Positions 16,576 through 25,876 are shown, counted from the first letter of the stretch. The stretch: DNA of 64,000 nt from Polynucleobacter campilacus (GCF_002206625.1 NZ_NGUP01000001.1:496001-560000), one strand, 5' to 3'. Program-made: numbers and translations. The notes: generated by a model not told the origin, from the sequence alone.

Positions 16576-17720
16576 AAGGCCTCTCTGTAAAGAGCATTAG
16601 CATCAGTTAAGGTGATCTCACGGGGACTATTTTGCAGCAAGCGAGTCTGGAGCATGGCATCACTTGCCAATTGGTCAATATCATTCGAGGTAATCCCCAC
16701 TTCTGATAATCGCTTGGGAAGCCCCAAACTACCGGCGAGCCCACCTAAATAATCTGCTAGTTGAGATGCTTGCTCTGTGGTGGATCCTTGTAAGCCTGGC
16801 TTGATGATTTGTCCAAGCTGAGCGTACATAACATGCGCCTGCGCGATATTAAAGCGCATCACAGGGCCTAACATCAAAGCATTGGATAGGCCATGAGACA
16901 CATGAAATCTGGCACCAATGGGGTAGGCCAAAGCATGCACACCAGCTACTGGCGCATTCGTAAATGCCATGCCCGCAAGACAAGCACCTAAGAGCATATT
17001 TTCACGAACGACGATGTCATCACCCGCATTAACTGCCGCATGAAGATTGCCAGCCAATAATCTAAGCGCTTCTTTGGCCAAACAATCAGAAACCAGATTT
17101 TTTAAACGCTTTGTTGTAAATGCCTCAATGGCATGCACCATGGCATCAATACCAGTTGCTGCTGTGATGTGTGGGGGTAAGCCTAAAGTCAGTTCAGCAT
17201 CTAACAGTGCCACATCAGGCATGAGTTTAGGGGAGACAACGCCTTTTTTCTCACTCTCGCTCACTGTGACAATAGAGATAGTGGTGACTTCAGAGCCCGT
17301 TCCTGCAGTGGTAGGAACTAAGATCAGAGGTAGTCGCGGACCTTTAGCCATGCCGATGCCATATACATCGGATAACTTTTCTTTTCCTGGCACCAAGAGT
17401 GCCACCAATTTAGCAACATCCATTGAACTGCCACCGCCAAATCCAACAATGAAATCTGCTTTACATTCTTGAGCAAGCTTTACAGCGCTATCAATCACAG
17501 AAACCGGTGGATCAGCCTGAACATCTGAAAATACTTTTAGAGAAAGTGCCAATTCTTTGAATTGAGGCAGCGCCTTATTTAACAATCCCGCTGATAAGAC
17601 GCCAGGATCAGTAACAATGAGTACTGATTTACCACCACGCTCAATAATCCGCTTGGCTAAATGAGCAGACCCACCCCGTTCTACGATGATGGACTGTGTT
17701 GAGTGGAAGTCAAATTGCAT
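16572..17720 (-). CDS. iron-containing alcohol dehydrogenase
   Basis: 382 residues, the usual length of family III dehydrogenases. The nucleotide-binding half holds FGGGSSMDVAKLVA and PTTAGTGSEVT; the metal half carries the Asp and three His ligands in GIDAMVHAIEAF and the GVHALAYPIGARFHVSHG region. It oxidises an alcohol or hydroxy acid, or reduces an aldehyde, with NAD(P). It overlaps the downstream thioesterase gene by four bases. Substrate unknown; maleylacetate reductase and 4-hydroxybutyrate dehydrogenase are related alternatives. Confidence 0.9.
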   Translation of the reverse strand: MQFDFHSTQSIIVERGGSAHLAKRIIERGGKSVLIVTDPGVLSAGLLNKALPQFKELALSLKVFSDVQADPPVSVIDSAVKLAQECKADFIVGFGGGSSMDVAKLVALLVPGKEKLSDVYGIGMAKGPRLPLILVPTTAGTGSEVTTISIVTVSESEKKGVVSPKLMPDVALLDAELTLGLPPHITAATGIDAMVHAIEAFTTKRLKNLVSDCLAKEALRLLAGNLHAAVNAGDDIVVRENMLLGACLAGMAFTNAPVAGVHALAYPIGARFHVSHGLSNALMLGPVMRFNIAQAHVMYAQLGQIIKPGLQGSTTEQASQLADYLGGLAGSLGLPKRLSEVGITSNDIDQLASDAMLQTRLLQNSPREITLTDANALYREAL

Positions 17721-17910
17721 TTCTGTACCTTATAAAAATCCTGCCCAACTAATACAGAAATCATAACCCACGCAATCAAGAGTTTTAGGCCAATTTATCC
17801 TGAAAACCTAGGGCTTGTACTAATTCATTTCCCCTGTATCCGAATAGTTGCCAATATTGCCACCCCTATAATGGTCTGATAAATTACTGTGAATTATTAA
17901 GGGGACTAAA

Positions 17911-18891
17911 GTGAACTATCAAACTCATTTCAAAAGATTTGCGGGCATCCTATTAAGCCTGACTGCCTTGACATCATTAAGTCATGCGGCTGATGTCTTT
18001 CCATCTAAGCCCCTCAAAATTATTGTCACCGCCGCTCCTGGAGGAACGACTGATATTGCATCTAGAGCACTTGCAGATCAGCTCGGAAGAGAATTAGGGC
18101 AATCAGTGTTAGTTGAAAATAAAGCGGGGGCAGCAGGAATTATTGCTCTGCAAGCATTAATCGCTAGTCCAGCAGATGGCTACACCATGGCGATGGGCAA
18201 CATTGGTACAAATGCTATTAACTACGCTCTATATAAAAGCCTGCCGTACAAATCAGAAGACATGAGGGCTATCAGCGTTGTTTTAGCAACCCCTAATGTC
18301 ATGGTGGTGAACTCTGCCCTACCAGTCAAGACCGTGGCTGACTTCGTAGCATTGGCTAAAGCAAACCCAGGTAAGTATTCATTCGCATCTTCTGGCAGAG
18401 GACAGTCCATTCACATGTCAGGTGAATTATTTAAAAATATGTCTGGTATTGATATTGTCCACGTACCTTACAAAGGTGCAGGCCCTGCTCTCATTGACTT
18501 GCTAGCTGGGCAAGTGACGATGATGGTTGATAATTTGCCGAGCTCTATAGAACATATTCGCAGCGGCAAACTACGCGCCTTAGCAGTCACTAGTAAAACC
18601 CGTAACCCTGATTTACCAGATGTACCCACCATGCAAGAAGCAGGCTATCCAAACTTTGAAGTGATTGCTTGGTTTGGATTATTCGTTCCGGCTAAAACGC
18701 CTCAGCCTGCAGTAGATAAAATTTATGCTGCGTTGAAAAAGGTTTTAAATTCGCCTGAAACCAAAGCCAAATGGAAAGATTTGGGTGGCTGGGGAATTGG
18801 TGATACCCCCGCGAACACTGATCTATTTGTGGCTGCTGAAAAGAAAAAATGGGAAGACGTTGCCGTTCAGGCAAAGATCCCACGCGAGTAA
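17911..18891 (+). CDS. Bug-family periplasmic solute receptor (TctC-like)
   Basis: 326 residues. Signal peptide ending near residue 26 (LSHA). Family motifs: FPSKPLKIIVTAAPGGTTDI, VENKAGAAGIIA, SPADGYTMAMG, and VPYKGAGPALIDLLAG. The start is GTG, placed nine bases after an AAGGGGA ribosome binding site. The gene converges with the beta-keto acid cleavage enzyme, their stops being only 13 nt apart. No permease is adjacent. It is the third Bug receptor in the window. Confidence 0.9.
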   Translation: MNYQTHFKRFAGILLSLTALTSLSHAADVFPSKPLKIIVTAAPGGTTDIASRALADQLGRELGQSVLVENKAGAAGIIALQALIASPADGYTMAMGNIGTNAINYALYKSLPYKSEDMRAISVVLATPNVMVVNSALPVKTVADFVALAKANPGKYSFASSGRGQSIHMSGELFKNMSGIDIVHVPYKGAGPALIDLLAGQVTMMVDNLPSSIEHIRSGKLRALAVTSKTRNPDLPDVPTMQEAGYPNFEVIAWFGLFVPAKTPQPAVDKIYAALKKVLNSPETKAKWKDLGGWGIGDTPANTDLFVAAEKKKWEDVAVQAKIPRE

Positions 18892-18904
18892 ATCACAGAG
18901 TCAT

Positions 18905-19786
18905 TTACTGCGCAGGTCTTAAGCCCAGCATCGCACGTGCTTCACTAGAAGAAGCTAACTCGCCGCCCATGCTTTCGATGAGCGCTTTAGCTTTGAGGAC
19001 TAACTCAGCATTGGTTTTGCAAAGTACGCCTTTGCTGAGATAAATATTGTCTTCCATGCCAACGCGCACATGGCCGCCATATAACCAAGCTTGAGCAACG
19101 ATTGGATACTCTGCCCGACTAATACCAAAGGCAGCCCAATTGGCGCCCTGAGGTAGTTGATCACGCATATATAACAAAGTAGCTGGATCGGTATTTAGGC
19201 CATACTTCACGCCCATCACGAAAGTGAAAAGTCCTGGGCCATCAATCGTACCGTCCTGCAATAGATCTTTTGCTAGATTAAGATCGCCAGTATCAAAGAT
19301 CTCTAATTCAGGCATGACTCCTGAATCACGAATCACCTTAGCCATCTTACGAACGTTAGAAGGCGTATTCATCACAACATCGGCGCCTGAGTTCATGGTA
19401 TTTAAATCTAAGGAGCAAATATCTGGTTTTAACTGGGCAACGTGCTCCACCCTTTTCAGCGGATGGCACAAAGTAGTCCCTGGTGCAAATACCTTAGGAT
19501 CATCTTCACTCGGAATATATCTACCGCCAGGCCCGGTAGTTAAGTTAATGATCAGCTCTTTGTTTTTCGCCTTGATTAAACGCATCACCTCAGCGTAATG
19601 ACCTATATCCATTGATGGCTTACCCGTATCAGGATCGCGCACATGAATATGCACTACGGCGGCCCCGGCATCAGCCGCACCTAAGCAGGATTCTGCAATT
19701 TGAGCAGGTGTAATTGGCAAATAAGGCGTCATCTCAGGTTTGGTGAGATTACCTGTTACTGCACAAGTTAAGATTGTTTTATTCAT
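18905..19786 (-). CDS. beta-keto acid cleavage enzyme (BKACE/DUF849, 3-keto-5-aminohexanoate cleavage type)
   Basis: 293 residues with the DUF849 TIM-barrel. The zinc site is seen in AVVHIHVRDPDTG (two histidines) and the late VRVGMEDNIY glutamate; SxDLNTMNSG and NLTTGPGG line the active site. Enzymes of this family condense a beta-keto acid with acetyl-CoA to give acetoacetate and a new acyl-CoA. The substrate varies between members and cannot be told here. It may act on the compound bound by the convergent Bug receptor. Confidence 0.9.
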   Translation of the reverse strand: MNKTILTCAVTGNLTKPEMTPYLPITPAQIAESCLGAADAGAAVVHIHVRDPDTGKPSMDIGHYAEVMRLIKAKNKELIINLTTGPGGRYIPSEDDPKVFAPGTTLCHPLKRVEHVAQLKPDICSLDLNTMNSGADVVMNTPSNVRKMAKVIRDSGVMPELEIFDTGDLNLAKDLLQDGTIDGPGLFTFVMGVKYGLNTDPATLLYMRDQLPQGANWAAFGISRAEYPIVAQAWLYGGHVRVGMEDNIYLSKGVLCKTNAELVLKAKALIESMGGELASSSEARAMLGLRPAQ

Positions 19787-20113
19787 GATTGACCAAAAGA
19801 AAATAAACGATAGCGGACTCTATCTTACAGTGATAACGCCCGATTCTTCTGAGGCCAGACATTAGCTCGTCATTCCAAGAAAAGATCGAATATGCTGCCC
19901 AGTAAACCATCCTAAGGGATAACCCGAAAATTCTATTTCTGAGCAAATATTTAAGAGTAAGCTCTATAGAAACGAGTAATTGGTTTGCTGAAATTCCAGA
20001 TCACATTAACTATCTCATGATCCAATTTGATCCAGACAAGGTCACTCCATTAAAGAGTGAAGCACAGTCGCTAAATTATCTTTCAAAACCAGCAAGCCGC
20101 TAGGGAGTTTATT
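19787..20113. other. 327-nt divergent gap upstream of the NHL-lyase operon
   Basis: Holds the second copy of the 17-nt motif (19915-19931) and an open frame without a normal start from 19906 to the TAG at 20101-20103, ten bases before the next gene. The only ATG in that frame, at 20017, would give a 28-residue peptide without a ribosome binding site. It may be the remnant of a gene or a chance open frame. Confidence 0.5.
19915..19931. repeat. 17-nt motif, copy 2 (also at 7569-7585)
   Basis: An exact second copy of AGGGATAACCCGAAAAT. Here it lies between the divergent beta-keto acid cleavage gene (129 bases upstream of its start) and the NHL-lyase operon. Confidence 0.5.
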
Positions 20114-21205
20114 GTGATAAAAATAATTCAACATGGATTTTTCATCGTATTGTTAACGCTCAGTTGTAGCGCATTTTCACAGAGCCAATCGACCACCAAG
20201 GCGCCACAATATAAAGTTGATGCTTCTTGGCCAAAAGCATTACCCAATAATTGGATATTAGGTCAAGTGGCAGGAGTAGCCACCGATAAAAATGATCATA
20301 TTTGGATCATTCATCGACCACTCACTATTACAGACGATGAAAAAGGTGCCACGCTAAATCCCAAAAGATCAAAATGCTGCATCCCTGCTCCACCTGTTCT
20401 TGAGTTTGATAAAAACGGGAATTTATTACAAGCATGGGGCGGTGCTGGCAATGGTTATAACTGGCCTAAAAATGAACATGGAATTTATATCGACCCTAAC
20501 GGTAATGTTTGGGTTGGTGGGAACGATCAAACTGACCATATGATTCTAAAATTTACTAAACAAGGAAAATTTCTTCTGCAAATTGGCTCTCCTGGCGCAA
20601 GTCTTGGTAGCAACGATACAACTCAGCTTGGCCGTCCTGCTCACATGAATGTCGACCCTATTGCAAACGAAGTTTATATTGCCGATGGCTACTTAAATAA
20701 ACGTGTCATTGTTTTTGATTCCAACACCGGAGTCTATAAACGTCATTGGGGTGCATACGGAAATGCTCCTAGCGATGAAAAGATGCCGAATTTTAATCCG
20801 ACGTCAATGCAATTTGCTAATCCAGTTCATTGTGTTCGTCTCATGAAGGACAACACCTTATTTGTTTGCGATAGAGCAAATAACCGTATTCAAGTGTTTG
20901 AAAAAAATGGAAAATTTATACGTGAAATGGCTTTTGAAACTGAAACTCGTGGTTCGGGATCGGTTTGGGATCTCATCCCTTCGGATGCAAGTGAAAAGTA
21001 TATTTTGATTGCGGATGGCACCAATAATGAGGTCACCGTGCTAGTACGTGACACCGGCCAAAAAGTAGGATCTTTTGGTAGAAGCGGTAGAAATGCAGGA
21101 GACTTTCACTGGGTTCACAATATCGCAGTTGATTCTGAAGGCAGTGTATACACTACAGAAGTTGACACCGGAAAGCGGGCTCAAAAATTTATGAAATCAA
21201 AATAA
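20114..21205 (+). CDS. exported NHL-repeat protein, peptidylglycine alpha-amidating lyase-like
   Basis: 363 residues with a signal peptide (about 1-22, CSAFS). The rest is a six-bladed NHL beta-propeller: repeated strands such as GIYIDPNGNVWVGGNDQTDH, HMNVDPIANEVYIADGY, VFVCDRANNRIQVF and NIAVDSEGSVYTTEVDTG. This matches the peptidyl-alpha-hydroxyglycine lyase-like group; in animals the lyase splits a hydroxyglycine to give an amide and glyoxylate. Bacterial members are mostly untested and peptide amidation should not be assumed. The start is GTG after TAGGGAG. It heads a tight four-gene operon. Confidence 0.8.
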   Translation: MIKIIQHGFFIVLLTLSCSAFSQSQSTTKAPQYKVDASWPKALPNNWILGQVAGVATDKNDHIWIIHRPLTITDDEKGATLNPKRSKCCIPAPPVLEFDKNGNLLQAWGGAGNGYNWPKNEHGIYIDPNGNVWVGGNDQTDHMILKFTKQGKFLLQIGSPGASLGSNDTTQLGRPAHMNVDPIANEVYIADGYLNKRVIVFDSNTGVYKRHWGAYGNAPSDEKMPNFNPTSMQFANPVHCVRLMKDNTLFVCDRANNRIQVFEKNGKFIREMAFETETRGSGSVWDLIPSDASEKYILIADGTNNEVTVLVRDTGQKVGSFGRSGRNAGDFHWVHNIAVDSEGSVYTTEVDTGKRAQKFMKSK

Positions 21206-21206
21206 A

Positions 21207-21977
21207 TTGGTTCATCTCTTGAAATATCTTTTTGCCTACGCGCTCTTTTTAACGCTGAGTACTCCTGCAATAGCCCAACTCGAAGTCATGATCTCGGGTG
21301 GTTTTCAGGGGCCCTACACACAAATGCTACCTTCCTTTGAAAGGACGACTGGCATTAAGGTGATTACAAAATCTGGGGCATCTCAAGGCTCTGGTCCTAA
21401 GACCATCAAAGCCCAACTACTCACTGGTACAACAGCAGACGTAGTAATTCTTTCACGTGAAGGACTTACTGAGCTCATTGCAATGAATAAAATTCTTCCA
21501 AATTCAGATGTTGATTTAGCACAGGTCCCTATAGGTTTAGCCGTCCCAGCAGGAAATGCAAAACCCGATATCTTGTCTACCAAAGCTTTTGTGGATGCCC
21601 TTGTCAAGGCAAAAAAAATAGTTGTTCCAGGCAGTACTAGTGGCATTTACTTAACTAAAGAAATTTTTCCCAAGCTTGGTATCAGTGATCAAATTTCAGT
21701 GCAAATAACTGAGCGAGGTGCACAAGCTACAACATTGCTGGCTAATCGCGAAGCGAATATTGCCCTCCAACCCAGCAGCGAACTCATCAATGTAGCGGGT
21801 ATTGATTATGTGGGCCCAATACCTGATAGCCTTCAACTCATTCAAACTTTTGCTGCCGCAATCACTACAAATGCATCGAACTTAGAAGGGGCTAAAAAGT
21901 TAATTGAATATTTAAGCTCGCCCATTGCAGTAGGGCCCATCAAAAATAGTGGCATGAATGTCATACAATCAAAATAA
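21207..21977 (+). CDS. ModA-like periplasmic substrate-binding protein
   Basis: About 256 residues with a signal peptide ending PAIAQ. The mature part reads as a type 2 periplasmic binding fold of the ModA-like class: LEVMISGGFQGPYTQMLPSFE, TGIKVITKSGASQGSG, and TTADVVILSREGL. The starting codon is uncertain: TTG at 21207 immediately follows the previous stop, and TTG at 21219 gives a more usual signal peptide MKYLFAYALF. No permease or ATPase genes are adjacent, so it is an orphan receptor and an oxyanion or small organic acid are equally possible ligands. Confidence 0.8.
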   Translation: MVHLLKYLFAYALFLTLSTPAIAQLEVMISGGFQGPYTQMLPSFERTTGIKVITKSGASQGSGPKTIKAQLLTGTTADVVILSREGLTELIAMNKILPNSDVDLAQVPIGLAVPAGNAKPDILSTKAFVDALVKAKKIVVPGSTSGIYLTKEIFPKLGISDQISVQITERGAQATTLLANREANIALQPSSELINVAGIDYVGPIPDSLQLIQTFAAAITTNASNLEGAKKLIEYLSSPIAVGPIKNSGMNVIQSK

Positions 21978-21992
21978 AGGCTAGAGCTATCT

Positions 21993-23084
21993 ATGCATAA
22001 TCGCCGCTCATTTTTAAAAGAAACTGGCAAAGCGCTGGGTGGATTATTTTTCTGCGGTTGTGGATTAGCCCACTCGGCCGACCTAAAAGATGGGATGCCA
22101 AAAAGAATCACTCCGTTATTTATTAACGGGAAGCGCATTAAGACAATTGATGTACATGCCCACTGCCTTTTCCAAGACGCTATTGATTTAATGGGAGATG
22201 AGGCTAAATCGGTTCCTCCCCCAACCAAGGGAGTTCCGGAGCATTTCATCAAAATCAATGAGCGCATTAAGGCCATGGAAGCCCAGGGCATTGATATGCA
22301 AGTGCTGAGTATTAATCCGTACTGGTATCGCCAAGATAAAGATACCGCTGCTGAAATATGTCGTCTCAACAATTTTCATTTGGCTGAGCTATGCGCAATG
22401 AGGCCGGATAAGTTTGCCGCCTTTGCTTCGCTAACAATGCAGCATCCAGATTTAGCTGTTGAGCAATTAGTATATGCGGTAAAAAATCAGGGGCTGCGGG
22501 GCGCTGCCATCGGTGGGAGCGTTCTAGGACAGGATTTCTCAGACCCCAAATTTCATCCGATATTGGCAAAGGCTCAAGAGCTTAATGTGCCCCTATTTAT
22601 TCACCCTCAAAGTACGCCGCAACTTGCTCAGCGCTTTAAAGGCAATGGTTGGATGTCTAACGTCATTGGCAACCCCCTTGATACCACCATCGCACTACAA
22701 CATCTTATTTACGAGGGTGTACTCGATAAATATCCCCGATTAAAAGTATTGGCTGCTCATGGCGGAGGCTTTCTAGGATCTTATGCTCCTCGTATGGATC
22801 ACAGCTGCTTTGTCTCGCCACAAAATTGTGACCCTAAGATAGTTCTTCAGAAGAAGCCATCTGAATACCTTAAGCAACTATATTTTGACTCACTGGTTTT
22901 CACTCCAGAGGCGCTAGCTTATTTAGTCTCACAGGTTGGCGCAAGTCAAGTTGTTATAGGAACAGATCACCCCATACCTTGGGAGGAATTTCCTGTAGAG
23001 CGTGTTATGGCCACCAAAGGCTTAAGTAATGCTGATCGCATAGGTATTCTTGGAGGCAATGCTTCCAGACTGCTCAATATATGA
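21993..23084 (+). CDS. Tat-exported amidohydrolase (ACMSD-like)
   Basis: 363 residues. The N-terminus MHNRRSFLKETGKALGG is a twin-arginine signal, indicating export of the folded, metal-loaded enzyme. The amidohydrolase-2 pattern is present: DVHAHC (zinc HxH), a middle LFIHPQ histidine, LAAHGG and GTDHP with the catalytic aspartate. Relatives are metal-dependent decarboxylases and hydrolases such as aminocarboxymuconate-semialdehyde decarboxylase and gamma-resorcylate decarboxylase. It lies 15 nt after the ModA-like gene and overlaps the next gene by four bases. Export of this class is unusual. Confidence 0.88.
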   Translation: MHNRRSFLKETGKALGGLFFCGCGLAHSADLKDGMPKRITPLFINGKRIKTIDVHAHCLFQDAIDLMGDEAKSVPPPTKGVPEHFIKINERIKAMEAQGIDMQVLSINPYWYRQDKDTAAEICRLNNFHLAELCAMRPDKFAAFASLTMQHPDLAVEQLVYAVKNQGLRGAAIGGSVLGQDFSDPKFHPILAKAQELNVPLFIHPQSTPQLAQRFKGNGWMSNVIGNPLDTTIALQHLIYEGVLDKYPRLKVLAAHGGGFLGSYAPRMDHSCFVSPQNCDPKIVLQKKPSEYLKQLYFDSLVFTPEALAYLVSQVGASQVVIGTDHPIPWEEFPVERVMATKGLSNADRIGILGGNASRLLNI

Positions 23085-23701
23085 ATAATCAACTAGATAG
23101 CATCGCACCCCTGCGTGAATTTGTCATTGGAATGACGAACTTGGTCTCTCATGAGTCAGTAGAGCAAGAACTCATTACCAAGGGCTCTGAATTACTCAAA
23201 ACACTGATTCAATCAGATTCATGGCTTCCAGAATTTTGTACTATTCCACACCCTGAGTTTTATCAGCAGTTTTTACTTCACGCAGATCCCTTGGGTAGAT
23301 TTTCAGTAGTGAGCTTTGTATGGGGCCCCGGTCAAAAAACGCCAATCCATGATCACTGCATCTGGGGCTTAATTGGCATGCTCAGAGGAATGGAACAAGG
23401 TCAGCACTATAAGAGACTGCCATCAGGCGAGTTAGAGATGGATGGCCCCCAAACAGTTCTTCGCCAGGGCGATATTGAGGTGGTTGGCCCTGCTGTCGGT
23501 GATATTCATGTGGTGAGCAATGCTATCCCTGATAAAACATCAATCAGTATTCATGTGTATGGCGCCAATATTGGCGCAGTCAAACGGCATACCTATGATC
23601 CCATTACTGGCAAGCCAAAGAAATTTGTTTCTGGCTACTCTTCTCAGCAAGTTCCCAATCTTTGGGATCGCTCTGCTGAGATAAGGGCGAGTCTTAACTA
23701 A
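23081..23701 (+). CDS. cysteine dioxygenase-type cupin
   Basis: 206 residues with the cysteine dioxygenase cupin: PIHDHCIWGLIGMLRG supplies the HxH iron ligands, and ISIHVYGANIG supplies the third histidine with a nearby tyrosine. Such enzymes oxidise thiols (cysteine, 3-mercaptopropionate) to sulfinates with oxygen and ferrous iron. No signal peptide, so it works in the cytoplasm, unlike its operon partners. Its ATG overlaps the amidohydrolase stop (ATGA). The thiol substrate cannot be decided. It converges with the nitroreductase gene, overlapping it by eight bases. Confidence 0.87.
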   Translation: MNNQLDSIAPLREFVIGMTNLVSHESVEQELITKGSELLKTLIQSDSWLPEFCTIPHPEFYQQFLLHADPLGRFSVVSFVWGPGQKTPIHDHCIWGLIGMLRGMEQGQHYKRLPSGELEMDGPQTVLRQGDIEVVGPAVGDIHVVSNAIPDKTSISIHVYGANIGAVKRHTYDPITGKPKKFVSGYSSQQVPNLWDRSAEIRASLN

Positions 23702-24389
23702 GCCAAGTAGTAAATTCTTCTGAGCTGACTCTAGGCGTATGAAAGGTGTTCACAATATCCGCCTTATCGACATAGCCTAGCGCCATGCCACAGACCAACA
23801 TCTCATTATCTTGCGCTCCGATCATAGGCAGAATAATTTTGGAGTAATCATTCCAGGCTGCCTGCGGACAGGTATCTAAGCCCTCACCTCTTGCTGCCAC
23901 CATCAAGTTTTGTAAGAACATGCCGTAGTCGAGCATAGAGCCTTTACCCAATTCCTTATCAATGGTAAAGAATAGGCATACGGGCGCTCCAAAAGCCTGA
24001 AAGTTCTTGCGATGCTGCACATGCATTCTGTCTTTATCACCCTTGGTGATACCCAGAAGACCATACAAGCTCCAGCCATTTTCGCGACGTCGGTCAATGT
24101 ATGGACTAAACCATTTGGTGGGATAGTAGGTGTAACCAGCCTGATATTCTTTAGCTAATTCAGGATTAGCAGCAATGCTGTCATAAGCGTCGCAAACTTT
24201 AGTACAAAGATCTTCAAGCACTTTACCCTCTAATACGTAGACTTTCCAGGGTTGGGTATTCGTGCCAGATGGTGCCCTAGAGGCAATATTTAAGAGCTTT
24301 GCAATGGTGTCTTTTGGAACCATCTCTTTGGTAAATGCTCGCACGGACTTTCGTGAGGTGATTGCTTCTTCTACAGTTAAAGACTGCAT
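23694..24389 (-). CDS. nitroreductase family protein
   Basis: 231 residues of the FMN-dependent nitroreductase fold. The opening TVEEAITSRKSVRAFTKEMV contains the FMN-phosphate-binding SRKSVR, ASRAPSGTNTQPWKVYVLEG is the characteristic second motif, and a late ALGYVD is near the C-terminal arm. It reduces nitro compounds, quinones or enones with NAD(P)H. The downstream end overlaps the cysteine dioxygenase-like gene by eight bases, tail to tail. The gene lies 41 nt after gabD and may share its transcript. Confidence 0.9.
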   Translation of the reverse strand: MQSLTVEEAITSRKSVRAFTKEMVPKDTIAKLLNIASRAPSGTNTQPWKVYVLEGKVLEDLCTKVCDAYDSIAANPELAKEYQAGYTYYPTKWFSPYIDRRRENGWSLYGLLGITKGDKDRMHVQHRKNFQAFGAPVCLFFTIDKELGKGSMLDYGMFLQNLMVAARGEGLDTCPQAAWNDYSKIILPMIGAQDNEMLVCGMALGYVDKADIVNTFHTPRVSSEEFTTWLS

Positions 24390-24430
24390 TTTTAAACTCT
24401 TCTATTCATTTGGTTTTTTTATTCCGTTAC

Positions 24431-25876
24431 CTAAATGCCGCCCATGCAAAGGTATTTCATCTCCAGATAATCTTCAATGCCGTGCTGCGATCCTTCGCGA
24501 CCTAGACCGCTTTCCTTCACGCCTCCAAAAGGAGCAGTCTCATTCGAAATAATGCCCTCATTAATACCAACCATGCCGTACTCCAGAGCTTCTGCTACGC
24601 GCCAGATACGACCGATATTTTGACTATAGAAATAAGAAGCTAAACCGAACGGAGTGTCGTTAGCCATTACAATTGCCTCAGCCTCAGTGGAGAACTTAAA
24701 TATCGGCGCAAATGGACCAAAGGTTTCTTCTCTGAAAGCCAGCATATCTTTAGTAGCACCAGAAACTACCGTAGGCTCATAGAAAGAACCGCCTAAGGCA
24801 TGGCGCTTGCCGCCAATGAGTACTTTGCCACCTTTTTTCACTGCGTCACTGACCTGCTCTTCCACCTTGGCAAGGGCTTTGTCATCAATCAATGGGCCGA
24901 TCACAGTGTCAGCATCAGCACCACTGCCAACCTTCAAACCGCCCACTGCTTTAGTAAATTTTTCAACAAATGCGTCATAGATAGAGTCTTGCACCATGAT
25001 GCGATTGGCACAGACACAAGTTTGACCAGCATTTCTGTATTTAGAAATAATTGCGCCTTTCACAGCAGCGTCAATATCAGCATCATCAAAGACAATGAAT
25101 GGTGCATTACCACCCAACTCCATAGAAACCTTCTTCACCGTTGTTGCGCATTGCGCTAATAACAGCTTGCCGATTTCAGTTGAGCCAGTAAAGCTGAGTT
25201 TTTTGACAATGGGATTTGATGAAAGCTCACCGCCAATGGCTGTTGCGGAACCTGTTACACAAGAAAAGACACCCGGCGGAATACCCGCCTCTTCTGCTAG
25301 CTGGCATAACGCTAAGGCACTAAACGGCGTCTGACTTGCAGGCTTTAAAACAATTGTGCAGCCAGCTGCTAAAGCTGGCCCCGCTTTGCGAGTAATCATC
25401 GCCGATGGAAAGTTCCAAGGAGTAATCGCAGCACAAACACCAATCGCCTGCTTAATCACAATCAATCTTTTATCAGCAGCATGGCCAGGAATCGTTTCGC
25501 CGTACAAGCGCTTTGCTTCCTCACCAAACCATTCAATAAAAGAGGCACCATAAGCAATCTCGCCCCTACTCTCCGCCAAGGGCTTTCCTTGCTCGGCCGT
25601 CATCAATTGAGCGAGTGCCTCTTGGTTCTTCATAATGAGCTCAAACCAATTGCGCAAGATTTTGGCACGCTCTTTCGCAGTTTTAGCCCGCCAAGCAGGT
25701 AAAGCCTTTTGCGCGGCTTCAATTGCTCTGCGGGTTTCAGCTACTCCCATATTGGGGACCGTACCAATTAATGCACCAGTAGCGGGATTGTTCACAGAAA
25801 TGGTGGACTGATTATCAGCCTCAACCCATTGGCCATTAATGTAGGCTTTTTCAAACTGCAGAGCTAAATTACTCAT
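24431..25876 (-). CDS. gabD: NAD(P)-dependent succinate-semialdehyde dehydrogenase
   Basis: 481 residues from the ATG at 25876; an in-frame TTG seven codons upstream (25897) would give 488, but the shorter form matches the family start (LQFEKAYINGQWVEA). Aldehyde dehydrogenase landmarks: ITPWNFPSAMITRK, KPASQTPFSALAL, FTGSTEIGKLL, MELGGNAPF with the general-base glutamate, and NAGQTCVCANR with the nucleophilic cysteine. It oxidises succinate semialdehyde to succinate. Glutarate semialdehyde is an alternative substrate in the same group. Confidence 0.9.
   Translation of the reverse strand: MSNLALQFEKAYINGQWVEADNQSTISVNNPATGALIGTVPNMGVAETRRAIEAAQKALPAWRAKTAKERAKILRNWFELIMKNQEALAQLMTAEQGKPLAESRGEIAYGASFIEWFGEEAKRLYGETIPGHAADKRLIVIKQAIGVCAAITPWNFPSAMITRKAGPALAAGCTIVLKPASQTPFSALALCQLAEEAGIPPGVFSCVTGSATAIGGELSSNPIVKKLSFTGSTEIGKLLLAQCATTVKKVSMELGGNAPFIVFDDADIDAAVKGAIISKYRNAGQTCVCANRIMVQDSIYDAFVEKFTKAVGGLKVGSGADADTVIGPLIDDKALAKVEEQVSDAVKKGGKVLIGGKRHALGGSFYEPTVVSGATKDMLAFREETFGPFAPIFKFSTEAEAIVMANDTPFGLASYFYSQNIGRIWRVAEALEYGMVGINEGIISNETAPFGGVKESGLGREGSQHGIEDYLEMKYLCMGGI

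Noticed and set aside
6467..18891. Complete tripartite tricarboxylate transporters
   Set aside because: Three Bug receptors are present, but no TctA or TctB membrane gene was found in the window.
20114..21205. A peptide-amidation pathway
   Set aside because: Only the lyase-like propeller is present; no copper monooxygenase partner lies nearby, and NHL propellers have many roles.
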